Notes: generated by a model not told the origin, from the sequence alone. A stretch of 64,000 bases of DNA from Larkinella sp051857545 (GCF_051857545.1 NZ_JBPZHB010000003.1:434001-498000), one strand, 5' to 3'. Shown: positions 50,804 through 60,747, counted from the stretch's first letter. Program-made: numbers and translations.

Positions 50804-51901
50804 ATGACGCGTTGGCAACATGTTGCAATCCTGGCGGCAATCGTTTTTTACGGTTTCGCAGTCGGCTGTCAGAACGACTCGGGGAAGGATGGCCCGGTTG
50901 AGCCGGAACCCAAACCCGTCGAGTTCAAGGCGACGCCGTACAACTGGAAAAAACCGGCCAATTTTGATGATCCGCACTACGATTTTACCAAAAATCCGCT
51001 GACGGTTGAAGGTGTCGCCCTGGGAAAAACCTTGTTCTATGACGGAATTCTGTCGCGCGACGGGGCCATCACCTGCGCGTTTTGCCACCAGTCTTTTTCG
51101 GGTTTTGCGCATAATGACCACGCCTTAAGCCACGGCATCGGCGATAAAATCGGAACCCGCAACGTTCCCGGTATTCAGAATGTGGCCTGGACGCGGGCTT
51201 TTTTCTGGGATGGCGGGATTGTCGATCTGGATTTGCTGCCCATTGCGCCTATTCAGAACCCGGTCGAAATGGGCGATTCGCTGGCTAATGTGCTGAAGAA
51301 AATCCGGGCCAGCGGGCAGTATCCGGCTTTGTTCAAAGCGGCTTTCGGAACGGAGGAAGTAACGACGGAGCGATTTTTGAAAGCCCTGTCGCAGTTTATG
51401 CTAACGATGGTTTCGGCCAACTCCAAATACGACAAGTATTCGCGGAAAGAAACCGGCGCTTCATTGACCGAATCGGAGTTGCGCGGATTGACGTTGTTCA
51501 AAGCGAATTGTTCGGGTTGCCATACCGGCGAATTGTTCACCGACCAGAGCTACCGGAATAACGGTTTGCGGATGCAACTCGCCAACAGCAAGGACTTCGA
51601 CTTGGGCCGGTATCAGATCACGCTAAACCTGGATGACTATAACAAATTCCGGGTGCCGAGCCTGCGGAATGTCGAGCGAACTTCGCCCTACATGCACGAT
51701 GGTCGTTTTCAGACACTGGACCAGGTGCTGGAACACTACATCAACGACGTTCAGGACACGCCCCAACTTGATCCGTTGCTGAAGAAAACCGGCAAACCCG
51801 GTATTGCCCTGACCACCACCGACAAGGCGGATCTGCTGGCGTTCCTGCGAACGCTGACCGATGACGAATACATCCGCGACCGCCGTTTTCAGCCGGACTG
51901 A
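50804..51901 (+). CDS. MbnH-like di-heme cytochrome c peroxidase (copy 3)
   Basis: This 365-residue lipoprotein (FAVGC) has heme sites CAFCHQSFSGFAHNDH (~100) and CSGCHTGELFTD (~240). FFWDGGIVDLDLLPI, and YMHDGRFQTLDQVLEHY are close to copy 2. It follows MbnP copy 3, whose WDW segment is its likely substrate. The hairpin between them and the private -7 box suggest different expression levels for enzyme and substrate. Confidence 0.83.
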   Translation: MTRWQHVAILAAIVFYGFAVGCQNDSGKDGPVEPEPKPVEFKATPYNWKKPANFDDPHYDFTKNPLTVEGVALGKTLFYDGILSRDGAITCAFCHQSFSGFAHNDHALSHGIGDKIGTRNVPGIQNVAWTRAFFWDGGIVDLDLLPIAPIQNPVEMGDSLANVLKKIRASGQYPALFKAAFGTEEVTTERFLKALSQFMLTMVSANSKYDKYSRKETGASLTESELRGLTLFKANCSGCHTGELFTDQSYRNNGLRMQLANSKDFDLGRYQITLNLDDYNKFRVPSLRNVERTSPYMHDGRFQTLDQVLEHYINDVQDTPQLDPLLKKTGKPGIALTTTDKADLLAFLRTLTDDEYIRDRRFQPD

Positions 51902-52160
51902 GAGGGAAGGGCGTGTTGATAAGGGCGAAAGCTACTACCTTGAAAAGCGTCCTGATACGACGCAGACAACTCGATAGATTCCTTACGAGACGATTAAAGT
52001 GAGGTTGTCATACCGGTTAAAAGAACGGATTGAGGATCGTTCCATTGAAAAAAGTCTTTTTAAAGATCGTGAGAAGTGACCGAAAAGGTTTAAAATATGT
52101 TAATTTAATCTTCTTTTCGTGATAAAAAGATACCTTTCTGATCTATCATCCGAGAAGCTC

Positions 52161-52679
52161 ATGAAAGGCATCATCACACTGTTTGTACTTTTAAGTAGCC
52201 TTATGTCGGTCACGGCTCAAAATCCGGTTAAGGCATCGTTTAAAGTTGGCTTAAACACGATATTTTTTGGCTCCGGTGACCTGCGGGGAACAGAAATCTA
52301 TAATGAATACAATTACCGACTGAGTTCTCACTTCACACTGGCTCCCTCCCTGCATGCTGGTTACGGGACGCGGCCATCCGGGGGCGCAAAAGGGACCTTG
52401 TCCACCGATGTGACCCTGTTTTTCTCGCCCATGCAATTTAACCAAAGTAAAGTTCGGTTAGGCATTGGGCCATCGCTGCGCTTCTTGACCGATAGCCGGT
52501 TTTCTTATCCAGGCGATCGCTATTCGCCCAACTATTGGACGCTGGGTTATACTATGGCTTTAGAAGGGGAGTTCAATCTGTCTAAAAGGTGGCTGGCCGG
52601 GGTGGGAGGTTCGATCCAGCCCTATGAGAGTGGTGAAATTGTTTCCAGGTGTGGTCTCAGTGTCGGTTATAAGTTTTAG
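52161..52679 (+). CDS. Small outer-membrane beta-barrel protein
   Basis: This 172-residue protein has a signal peptide from ATG 52161 (FVLLSSLMSVTAQ); a GTG at 52119 would add 14 unlikely residues. The mature part alternates Gly and aromatic residues (FKVGLNTIFFGSG, LAPSLHAGYGTRP, GLSVGYKF), typical of an OmpW/porin-like barrel with C-terminal Phe. The 259 bp before it hold nothing I can name. Confidence 0.6.
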   Translation: MKGIITLFVLLSSLMSVTAQNPVKASFKVGLNTIFFGSGDLRGTEIYNEYNYRLSSHFTLAPSLHAGYGTRPSGGAKGTLSTDVTLFFSPMQFNQSKVRLGIGPSLRFLTDSRFSYPGDRYSPNYWTLGYTMALEGEFNLSKRWLAGVGGSIQPYESGEIVSRCGLSVGYKF

Positions 52680-52729
52680 GAGCGATAAGCGGCTGTTTCG
52701 TCAAAACAAGAATAAAATTGACTTAACGT

Positions 52730-55114
52730 ATGGTGGATTTTATACGTTCAAAGACTAAAACGGTAGTTACTCTAGTTTTTTGTTCGCTGCTCTACGGGTA
52801 CACTCTTATCGATGCGAATGCTCAGTTCGTTACCCTGAAAGGAGAAGTTACTGATCGCCTATCCACTGAAGCGCTACCCAGCGCCCACGTTTCGGTAGAT
52901 GATGGGCGTACTATAATTCCTACTAATCGGTATGGGAGTTTTACACTTCGACTTACCCCTGGTTCACACGATCTGAGAATCACCTACATGGGCTATGCGC
53001 CCCAGCGTCTATCCATCCACGTTCGCAAAGACACGTCCCTTCAAATTGCCCTGGCACCCTTGATCAGAGAACTGGATGCAGTCAATGTCAGTGGGATCAC
53101 CACCGTTCAGGACGTGATACCGGGTCGAGTAACGTTGAATGTGGCTCAGATCAAGAATCAGCCCGCTTTGGGGGGGGAGGCCGATGTGCTGAAAGCACTC
53201 CAATACTTACCCGGCGTAAGCGCTCCTGTTGAGGGTACATCTAACTTGTCAGTGCGGGGCGGGAGCTACGATCAAACCCTGGTCTTGCTCGATGGAGCCC
53301 CCGTCTATAATCCGGGCCATGCTCTGGGTTTCTTTTCGATCTTTAACATTGATGCCCTTAAAGATATTTCGCTCTATAAAGGGCTTATTCCCAGTCAATA
53401 CGGGAACCGGCTGTCTTCCGTGGTTGACATCAGTATGCGCGAAGGCAACTCCAAACAACGAAAGACGGATGTCGGTGTGGGCTTACTGGCCAGCCGGCTG
53501 ACCCTGGAAGGGCCGCTCTCCAAAAACACGTCCTTTATCGTTTCCGGCCGCTATAGTTATGCCGGTCATACCTTGAATGCCCTGGGTTCGGTGCTATCCA
53601 ACTATGTTTTTAGCTTACGAAATTTTCAGAATAACAACGTCATTAGCTTCTACGACCTCAATGCCAAGATCAACTTCAAGGATCGCAGCGGAAAAGACCG
53701 ATTCTTTTTTTCGGCTTATAATGGCCACGACAAGTTTAATTACTACTTGCTGAGCAGTTCCACATTGCTAAAGTGGGGAAACACGACGGGGGCTTTTCGT
53801 TGGAATCACACTTATACCAACCGCTTGTTTTCGACGATCAGGGCTACTTATGGCAACTATAATTATAACTATATTCTCGTCAATGATCGGCGAAACTTTG
53901 ACTGGATGGCCCGGCAGTCTGAAATGAGCGTAAAAGCTGATTTTCAGTACGCGGTTTCGCCCGGGTGGCATTCCGACTTTGGGCTGCAAGTCGCTAAAAA
54001 CAGCATTTCTCCGGGCAGCGTTAGTCCCATAACCGCCAATTCCAGTGTATTGCCTTTTAAAATGAGTGATAAGCATTCGGTTCTCACGGCGGTTTATACG
54101 GGCAATCAGATCGATGTAAATGAAAAAGTAAAAGTGTACCTCGGTTTACGGGCGAATGTGTTTAGTCTTTTGGGGCCGACCAGGCTACCTGTCCTGGATG
54201 CTGGCTACAACATCATAGACACGCTGTTGTATGACGCGAAAACGCCCATAAAATCCTTCGCTACCCTGGAGCCGCGGTTGAGCGCTACCCTGCTGATGGC
54301 GAATAACCAATCGGTTAAGTTCGCTTACTCCAACACCGCCCAGTTTTTTCATTTACTCACGAACTCATCGGCGGGCCTGCCAACGGATATCTGGATGCCT
54401 TCGAATCCGATCATCAAGCCGCAAAAATCTCATCAAATTTCACTCGGGTACTATAAAACAGTGTCCAACGATCGTTATACGCTAACGGTCGAAGGGTATG
54501 GTAAAGCCATGAGCAGCGTCATCGACTTTATTGACAATGCCAATTTATTTCTGAACCAGACCATCGAGACCCAGATACGATCCGGAAAAGGGTCGGCTTA
54601 CGGGGTCGAAACCCGGCTGGAGCGAAACAAAGGGAGACTAACGGGGTGGGTGAGTTATACGTGGGCCCATTCCAGACGTAAAATTGAGGGCATTAACCAA
54701 GGGTTGTGGTACCCTACGCGCGATGATCGTAGACACAATTTGGCCTTGACGGGCAATATGATCCTGAAAAAAGATAAGCTTTTTTTATCGTCGAATTTTA
54801 GTTTTAATAGTGGCGCGCCGATTACGGTTCCGATAGGTACTTTTATCTATCAGGGCGTGGTATTTAACTATTACAGCGACCGCAATGGCGTGCGCTTAAA
54901 ACCGTATCATCGTCTGGATCTATCGCTAACGTTTCGCAAAAGAAAAAACAGACATGAACGCAATTGGATCGTTGGCATCTACAACGTGTACGGCCGAAAC
55001 AATGCCTTTACCATTGTTCAGCAACCTGACTTTTATGATCTAACCCGGAGTCAGGTCGTCGCCTTGTCAGTTTTTGGGATCGTTCCTTCCATTACCTATA
55101 CGCTTTCGTTATGA
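52730..55114 (+). CDS. TonB-dependent receptor with carboxypeptidase-like N-domain
   Basis: This 794-residue protein has a signal anchor (VVTLVFCSLLYGYTLIDANAQ), a CarboxypepD_reg domain (~33-110; LKGEVTDRLSTEALPSAHVSV), a plug (VLKALQYLPGVSAPVEGTSNLSVRGGS, LDGAPVYNPGHALGFFSIFN) and a long barrel. It overlaps the DUF4249 gene by 4 bp. In Bacteroidota this receptor class is commonly followed by DUF4249 lipoproteins. The ligand is unknown. Confidence 0.87.
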   Translation: MVDFIRSKTKTVVTLVFCSLLYGYTLIDANAQFVTLKGEVTDRLSTEALPSAHVSVDDGRTIIPTNRYGSFTLRLTPGSHDLRITYMGYAPQRLSIHVRKDTSLQIALAPLIRELDAVNVSGITTVQDVIPGRVTLNVAQIKNQPALGGEADVLKALQYLPGVSAPVEGTSNLSVRGGSYDQTLVLLDGAPVYNPGHALGFFSIFNIDALKDISLYKGLIPSQYGNRLSSVVDISMREGNSKQRKTDVGVGLLASRLTLEGPLSKNTSFIVSGRYSYAGHTLNALGSVLSNYVFSLRNFQNNNVISFYDLNAKINFKDRSGKDRFFFSAYNGHDKFNYYLLSSSTLLKWGNTTGAFRWNHTYTNRLFSTIRATYGNYNYNYILVNDRRNFDWMARQSEMSVKADFQYAVSPGWHSDFGLQVAKNSISPGSVSPITANSSVLPFKMSDKHSVLTAVYTGNQIDVNEKVKVYLGLRANVFSLLGPTRLPVLDAGYNIIDTLLYDAKTPIKSFATLEPRLSATLLMANNQSVKFAYSNTAQFFHLLTNSSAGLPTDIWMPSNPIIKPQKSHQISLGYYKTVSNDRYTLTVEGYGKAMSSVIDFIDNANLFLNQTIETQIRSGKGSAYGVETRLERNKGRLTGWVSYTWAHSRRKIEGINQGLWYPTRDDRRHNLALTGNMILKKDKLFLSSNFSFNSGAPITVPIGTFIYQGVVFNYYSDRNGVRLKPYHRLDLSLTFRKRKNRHERNWIVGIYNVYGRNNAFTIVQQPDFYDLTRSQVVALSVFGIVPSITYTLSL

Positions 55115-56007
55115 AAAAAGCCCTGATTTACTTTTTGGTCTTCCTGCTGGGCGAAGGCTGTATGCACGTAGTCGATATTGAGCTGGAATCCTCTTCGGGT
55201 AAAGTCGTCATCGAAGGCCAGCTTTCCAATGAGCCCGGTGGCAATTATGTTCGGGTCACGCTGAGCGACCCCGCTAAAACCGGACTCATATGGGACAAAG
55301 ACCAGGCCGTGCCTCTTGGAGATGCCCTGGTAGTGATTTCCGATGATCAGGGACAAGTTGATACCTTGAAGCAGGAGTATGGCTCGGGCGATGAGCGCTT
55401 CACGGGCTATTATCTACCCCGAACAATAAAAGGGATACCGGGGCGGACCTATTTGTTAACCGTCCAGGTTGGCTCTCAAATGTACCGGGCTACTTCGTAT
55501 ATGCCACTAGTTCCCCCAATTGATTCGGTTCAGGTTCGCTATGTTGAAAACGGCAAATTTTCGGGTTATCAGCCCATTTATTACTTTCAGGATGTGCCAT
55601 CAGTCAAGAATTATTACTTAACCAAAGTCTGTTTTGATCAAGACTATCCTTACTACAAAAGTTATCAAGTAGGAATCAACTGCGGTTTAGACGGACGCGT
55701 GTGGAACTTCTCGGTAGTCGACGACCAATATGTTAAACCCGATTCCGTGGGACTCAATGTCAATTTAGGACCCACTCCCTCTACCTATTTTATTCCTTCT
55801 CTGAGGCCAGGCGATTATCAGGCCAAGCTCTATTCGCTGAATAAAGAAGCGTTTGCATATTATGAAGCTTTAATCAATAGTTTTTCAAACGATGGCGGTG
55901 TGTATAGCCCCACTCCGGCCTCCCCCCCAACCAACATCCAGGGTGGCGGGCTGGGTTTCTTCAATACCTCAGCCGTCACGATTCGATCTTTTTCGATTCC
56001 TGAATGA
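55111..56007 (+). CDS. DUF4249-type lipoprotein
   Basis: This 298-residue protein has a lipobox-like LLGEGC and the DUF4249 start pattern: VDIELESSSGKVVIEGQLSNEPG, YVRVTLSDPAKTG, then GDALVVISDDQG and LPRTIKGIPGRTYLLTV. It ends with GGLGFFNTSAV, typical of the family. Translational coupling (ATGA) to the TonB receptor suggests a surface lipoprotein partner, by analogy with SusCD pairs. Confidence 0.85.
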   Translation: MKKALIYFLVFLLGEGCMHVVDIELESSSGKVVIEGQLSNEPGGNYVRVTLSDPAKTGLIWDKDQAVPLGDALVVISDDQGQVDTLKQEYGSGDERFTGYYLPRTIKGIPGRTYLLTVQVGSQMYRATSYMPLVPPIDSVQVRYVENGKFSGYQPIYYFQDVPSVKNYYLTKVCFDQDYPYYKSYQVGINCGLDGRVWNFSVVDDQYVKPDSVGLNVNLGPTPSTYFIPSLRPGDYQAKLYSLNKEAFAYYEALINSFSNDGGVYSPTPASPPTNIQGGGLGFFNTSAVTIRSFSIPE

Positions 56008-56092
56008 TCAGACATTGAGGTTGTCATAGCAGCAAAAAACGGCTTGAAGAATGACCTGCCGACTGCTCCTCTAATTGTCAACATGCTCAAGG

Positions 56093-57151
56093 TTAGTTTC
56101 GGTAAAACGCCTGGTTTTCCCGCATCACAATGTCGATGGGCATGTATTGCTCCTTCTCGATGGATTTTGAAAAAATCAGAAGCTGATACAACGTCATGAT
56201 GCTCCGGTAGCCCTGGTCTTCGGGTTGGTGGCAGATCAGGAAATCGATCAGGCCGTTGTCGAGGTATTTGGCGTTTTCTTTGATCAGGTCGTACCCGATC
56301 AGCAGCGGTTTTTGCTCCAGATTTAATTTTTCCAGAAAACGCGCCACCAGAAAAGACCGGGAGTTGGTCACGAACAGCACGTCGATGGCCGGATTGGCTT
56401 CGAACAGCGGCTGAAGGTTCCGGAAAACGGATTGCTCGTCGGTCTGGTGACTATCGACCCGCAGGATGGGATATGACTTGTGGTGTTCGGCAAAATACGC
56501 CCTGAACCCTTCTTCCGTCTCTTTGTAGGTGTAACTATCAATGGCCGTGGCAATGTTGACCACCAGCAACTTGCTATTCTCCCGAAGCGCGTACGTGCTT
56601 AATTTGCCAGCCAGATAACCGCTCTGAAAGAGGGGAGGACCGATGTACGAAAGGTTTTTCTGGTCAGGAATGGTCGAGTCGATGAAGACATACGGAATGC
56701 TTTTTGCATCGCAGGCCGCCGTAAACTCCCGGGCTTCGTTGATGAACATCGGCGCCAACACAATGCCGTCGGCCGAAGATTCCAGAATGGCGTTGGCCTG
56801 TTGGACGAACGATTGCTGGTCGCTGAGGTCAAAAAAGAACAAATCGACCTGCAGGCCATACTGGCTGATTTCGGTGTTGGCCCGCTGAATGCCCCGCAAA
56901 GGGGCATCCCAGAATTCGGTTTCTTCGGTGGCCGAAGGAATCAAAACCGCCAGCTTGATGATTTTACCGGACGCCAGACGGCGGGCCAGCATGTTGGGCT
57001 GGTAATTCAGTTCCTCGATAATTTTGTTGATTTTCTCGCGTGTTTTGTCCGAAACACCCGTTCGGTTGTGAATAACGCGGTCTACCGTAGCAATGGTGAC
57101 GTTGGCCCGGCGGGCAATTTCCTTAACGCCCTGAAGTTCTTTCTTTTTCAT
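56093..57151 (-). CDS. LacI-family transcriptional regulator
   Basis: This 352-residue protein has an N-terminal LacI helix-turn-helix (VKEIARRANVTIATVDRVIHNRTGVSDKTREKI) with hinge helix YQPNMLARRLASGK, and a periplasmic-binding-protein-like ligand domain (~60-350; DGIVLAPMFINEA, IDSTIPDQKNLSYIGP). ATG 57151 is used because earlier codons do not belong to the family. It lies downstream of nagB on the same strand and probably senses an amino sugar or its phosphate to control this operon. Confidence 0.85.
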   Translation of the reverse strand: MKKKELQGVKEIARRANVTIATVDRVIHNRTGVSDKTREKINKIIEELNYQPNMLARRLASGKIIKLAVLIPSATEETEFWDAPLRGIQRANTEISQYGLQVDLFFFDLSDQQSFVQQANAILESSADGIVLAPMFINEAREFTAACDAKSIPYVFIDSTIPDQKNLSYIGPPLFQSGYLAGKLSTYALRENSKLLVVNIATAIDSYTYKETEEGFRAYFAEHHKSYPILRVDSHQTDEQSVFRNLQPLFEANPAIDVLFVTNSRSFLVARFLEKLNLEQKPLLIGYDLIKENAKYLDNGLIDFLICHQPEDQGYRSIMTLYQLLIFSKSIEKEQYMPIDIVMRENQAFYRN

Positions 57152-57324
57152 GTATTGGCTCTCCGAACAGGCAAAAAGTTGCAAACCGCCAGTGGCCGGG
57201 ATGCGTTTCTCTTTCCTTTCTCTCACTCTTTCGCCGAAAGATACTTTTTTTGCTTAATGCCGCAACAAATAGGATCATAAGTTGGGGGAAATAAGCGGTA
57301 TTTTCCCGAACTGAGCCGTTTCGT

Positions 57325-57371
57325 ATCCTACCTGTTGTCGCCCGCATCTCGCGGGCGACAACAGGTAGGAT
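57325..57371 (-). terminator. 21-bp perfect hairpin at nagB stop
   Basis: Arms 57325-57345 and 57351-57371 are perfectly complementary with a 5-nt loop; the right arm includes one base of the nagB stop. No U-tract follows in the direction of transcription, so it may be a processing or stability element, or a dispersed palindrome. It lies between nagB and the LacI gene. Confidence 0.55.
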
Positions 57372-58138
57372 CATTGGGGTAAGCGGGAGGCACTGTCGGT
57401 GTCGACGAACAAAACCGCATCTTCGTGCAGCCGCAGAATGGTAGAAGGATACTGCTCGCTGACCGGTGAATGCAGTGTGTGGTAAACGGCCTGCGCTTTG
57501 TTGACACCGGGCACCATGCAAAAAACGTGGGGCGCCTGCATCAGGGCCGGAACCGTCAGCGTCAGGGCGTGCGTTGGCACGTCTTCAAAAACCGTAAAGC
57601 ACTCATCATTCACCTGTTGCTGGCGGCAGGCCTGGTCCAGATCGACGACCTTGACCAAAACCGGGTCGTTGAAATCAGCGACGTGGGGGTCGTTGAAGGC
57701 GATGTGGCAGTTTTCGCCAATGCCCATGCAAACCACATCGACGGCGTGTTGCTTCAGGAGATCGCTGTACCGCTGGCATTCAGCCGCCAGATCCGGGGCG
57801 TTGCCGTTCAGATAGTTCACGGTTTGGAAAGGTACCCGGTCGAAAATCCGTTCTTTCAAAAAGTTGCCGAACCGCTGCGGGGCGTCCTCGGCCAACTGGA
57901 CGTATTCGTCCATGTGAAAAGCATGAATCCGGCTCCAGTCGATGGCTTCTTCCTGGCACAAAGCCGCCAGAAATTCTTCCTGCGACGGGGCTGCGGCAAA
58001 AATCACGGAAACCGTATCCTGTTCGGCCAGCAGGGTTCGCAGGCAGTTCGCTGCGGCTTGTGCGGCACTGTCGCCCAGTTGGTTCCGGTTGTCGAACCGG
58101 CGAAAATCAAGTTGGTTGGTATTCGATTGACTAATCAT
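57371..58138 (-). CDS. nagB: Glucosamine-6-phosphate deaminase-like protein
   Basis: This 255-residue protein converts glucosamine-6-P to fructose-6-P and ammonia if it follows its family. FAAAPSQEEF, FHMDEYVQL and GIGENCHIAFNDP are the substrate and active-site segments. In E. coli NagB the equivalent loop is GVGNDGHIAFNEP, so the catalytic Asp is Asn here and the Glu is Asp; a GIGENGHIAFNDP form is, as I recall, common in a Bacteroidota subfamily. It lies 31 bp after nagA, which feeds it. Upstream codons before ATG 58138 look non-coding. Confidence 0.8.
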   Translation of the reverse strand: MISQSNTNQLDFRRFDNRNQLGDSAAQAAANCLRTLLAEQDTVSVIFAAAPSQEEFLAALCQEEAIDWSRIHAFHMDEYVQLAEDAPQRFGNFLKERIFDRVPFQTVNYLNGNAPDLAAECQRYSDLLKQHAVDVVCMGIGENCHIAFNDPHVADFNDPVLVKVVDLDQACRQQQVNDECFTVFEDVPTHALTLTVPALMQAPHVFCMVPGVNKAQAVYHTLHSPVSEQYPSTILRLHEDAVLFVDTDSASRLPQ

Positions 58139-58169
58139 TCGGATGGATGGTATTTTCTTCGTATAGGGT

Positions 58170-59390
58170 TTAAAAGACGGGGATGCTTTCACGCTGGTAG
58201 ACAATCCGTCCTTCAACCATCGTCAGTTGTATTGAAATATCGGCATCAAAAAACACCAGATCCGCGTCTTTCCCCGGTGCCAGAATCCCTTTCCGATCGG
58301 CAACGCCCATGATCCGGGCCGGGGTGCTGCTGATCATGCGGATGGTGTCGAGCAGCGGAATGTCGGCCAGGTTGATCATGGTGCGCACCAGCCGGTCGGC
58401 GGTGGCGACGCTACCGGCAAAAGCCTGACGATCCGGCATTTTGGCAACGCCGTCTTCTACTATCACCTCGGTTCCGTTGTGGAGGCTGCCCAGAATGCTG
58501 TTGCCCGGGGGCATTCCGGCGGCCCGCATGGCGTCCGTGATCAGAGCGGTTCGTTCAGCCCCTTTGATCTTATAGGCCAGTTTGAGCAGTGGGGCCGGTA
58601 AATGCACGCCATCGGCAATGAGTTCCACGTCCATCTGATCCAATAGATACGCACTTTCGATCACACCGGCATACCGGAAACTGTTCCGACGCGTAACGCC
58701 CGACATCGCGCTGTACAGGTGCGTGGCCAGCGAATAGCCATTTTCGACAGCCGCCAGCACTTCCTCATACACCGCGTCGGTATGCGCAACAGCCGCCAGC
58801 ACGCCCTTTGAACGAAGGAATTGACCAAACTTGAGCGCGCCCTTCAGTTCGGGCGCGGCACTCCAGCGGGTCACGGACGACGAACGGGCCAGCACTTCCT
58901 GGTATTCGTCCGGATCGGGATCACGAATGTAGCGCGGGTCCTGGGCTCCGCGCTGGCTCATGGCAAAATAGGGGCCTTCGAGGTGCATACCCAGAAACCG
59001 GGCACCCGACGTGTTGCGGGCGTTCGCTTTCTCGTAAATTTCCAGCGTATTGAACAACTCCTGGCGCGTACTGGTCAGGGTCGTCGGCACCATTGCGGTG
59101 GTGCCGTATTGGGCGTGGAGTTCGGCGATGCGCAGAAAGGCTTCCTCGCTGCCGTCCATAAAGTCGTGCCCGCCCCCGCCGTGGACGTGCAGGTCGATAA
59201 AACCGGGCGACACATACGCTCCCCCGGCATCCAGTTCCAGTGCGTCGGGGACGTCGATGTCGCGCTCGCTGATTTCCGTGATCGTTTTTCCCGTAATCAG
59301 GATCGTTCCGTGGGGAATGATCCGGTAGGGGGTCAGAATCCGGGCGTTAGTAACTTTAATCCGTTGTGGTGCCTTGCCAGTGTTGTTCAT
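58170..59390 (-). CDS. nagA: N-acetylglucosamine-6-phosphate deacetylase
   Basis: This 406-residue amidohydrolase has the expected metal and catalytic segments: DLHVHGGGGHDF, HLEGPYFA (Glu), VAHTDA and ATHLYSAM (His), and LITDAMRAAG (catalytic Asp). It removes acetate from GlcNAc-6-P in the cytoplasm. ATG 59390 overlaps the transporter's 3' end by 35 bp. With the transporter and NagB it forms an uptake-to-fructose-6-P path; a kinase is not in the window. Confidence 0.88.
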   Translation of the reverse strand: MNNTGKAPQRIKVTNARILTPYRIIPHGTILITGKTITEISERDIDVPDALELDAGGAYVSPGFIDLHVHGGGGHDFMDGSEEAFLRIAELHAQYGTTAMVPTTLTSTRQELFNTLEIYEKANARNTSGARFLGMHLEGPYFAMSQRGAQDPRYIRDPDPDEYQEVLARSSSVTRWSAAPELKGALKFGQFLRSKGVLAAVAHTDAVYEEVLAAVENGYSLATHLYSAMSGVTRRNSFRYAGVIESAYLLDQMDVELIADGVHLPAPLLKLAYKIKGAERTALITDAMRAAGMPPGNSILGSLHNGTEVIVEDGVAKMPDRQAFAGSVATADRLVRTMINLADIPLLDTIRMISSTPARIMGVADRKGILAPGKDADLVFFDADISIQLTMVEGRIVYQRESIPVF

Positions 59391-60735
59391 GAACAGGTGT
59401 TTTAGCCGCCCCCGAAATCCGCCACCGGCGAATGCGGTGACCGTAAAAGGCATAATAAGCCAAATATAAGTAGCAGGGAAACAGAACCCAATAGGCTTCC
59501 CGAAGTCCGTATTGATCAGCGAGATACCCGTAAACCAGGGGCAGGATGGCGTTGCCGCTCAGTCCCATGATCAGCAAAGCCGCCCCGACTTTCGTAAACC
59601 GCCCCAAACCGTCGAGGGCCAGGGGCCAGATGCTGGCCCAGACCAGCGAGTTAGCCAGCCCCAGCAACACGATAAACCAGATGGAAACGTCGGCCTGATG
59701 ACCCAGAAAGACTACGCTGCTTTTTGCGAAAATAATCAGTAACGTGAACGCTAATCCCAGTAACGTACAAATTCTGAAGACGTTCACCTGGCTGATGCGT
59801 TTGGGAATCAGGATGATGCCCAGCAGATACCCGCAGATGGCGGCAAAGAGCGTATACGACGGAAACGTTTTGGCTTCCAGCAGCGAAATGCCCATCGAAC
59901 TGGCGTAGCCGATGATGGTGTCGATGGAAATGACCTGTGTGCCGACGTGCAGAAAAATGGCGATTGCGCCCAGCACCAGGTGCGGAAACTGAAGCACCGA
60001 CGTTTTTCCGGAATTGGCAGCCGCCACTTCGGAGGTTTCCTGTTCGGTATTGATTTCGGGCAAAGGTGAGTAACGAACCAGAATGCCCAGCCCGATCAGC
60101 ACGAAGCCCATCACCGTATACGGAACAATCACGCGCCGAACGAGCTCGTCCAATGCCTGGGCTTTTTCGATGGGCGACATGCCCGGCAACTGGCTGAACA
60201 GGTCGGTGTCGGTGGCCCGCAGAATCACGGCGGCAAACAGAATCGGAGCCAGAATTCCGGCCCCCTTGTTGCCGATGCCCATAATGCTGATGCGTTGGGC
60301 GGCCCGTTCTTTCGGTCCCAGAACCGTGATGTAGGGATTGGCCGCCGTTTGCAAAACCGCCAGCCCGACGCCGATCATGAACAGTCCCAGCAGAAAAATC
60401 TCGTAGGTTCGCGTCAGTGCTGCGGGGACAAAAATGAACGCGCCCACCGCCATAATCCAGAAACCGATCATCATGCCTTTCTTAAAACCGGTGGCTTTCA
60501 GCAGATACGACGACGGCACCGACATCACGAAATACGAAATGTAAAACGCGAAGGTGACCAGATACGACTGGAAGTTCGTGAGTTCGCAGGCAATCTTGAA
60601 ATACGGAATCAGGATGGCGTTGACCCAGGTCACAAACCCGAAAACGAAAAATAGCAGCCCGATCAGGGCGATGGAAATCCGCGTATCCCGCTGACTCAGC
60701 GACCCTACGTCAACCGTCTTGGTTTGGTTTTTCAT
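59356..60735 (-). CDS. Sugar MFS transporter, NagP/FucP-like
   Basis: This 459-residue protein has twelve predicted helices. FFVFGFVTWVNAILIPYFKIAC at the first helix and VLQTAANPYITVLGP are typical of the FucP/NagP sugar:H+ symporters. The operon with nagA and nagB suggests N-acetylglucosamine as substrate. It is 12 bp after the Gfo/Idh gene. Confidence 0.82.
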   Translation of the reverse strand: MKNQTKTVDVGSLSQRDTRISIALIGLLFFVFGFVTWVNAILIPYFKIACELTNFQSYLVTFAFYISYFVMSVPSSYLLKATGFKKGMMIGFWIMAVGAFIFVPAALTRTYEIFLLGLFMIGVGLAVLQTAANPYITVLGPKERAAQRISIMGIGNKGAGILAPILFAAVILRATDTDLFSQLPGMSPIEKAQALDELVRRVIVPYTVMGFVLIGLGILVRYSPLPEINTEQETSEVAAANSGKTSVLQFPHLVLGAIAIFLHVGTQVISIDTIIGYASSMGISLLEAKTFPSYTLFAAICGYLLGIILIPKRISQVNVFRICTLLGLAFTLLIIFAKSSVVFLGHQADVSIWFIVLLGLANSLVWASIWPLALDGLGRFTKVGAALLIMGLSGNAILPLVYGYLADQYGLREAYWVLFPCYLYLAYYAFYGHRIRRWRISGAAKTPVHEQHWQGTTTD

Positions 60736-60747
60736 GCGATTATGAAT

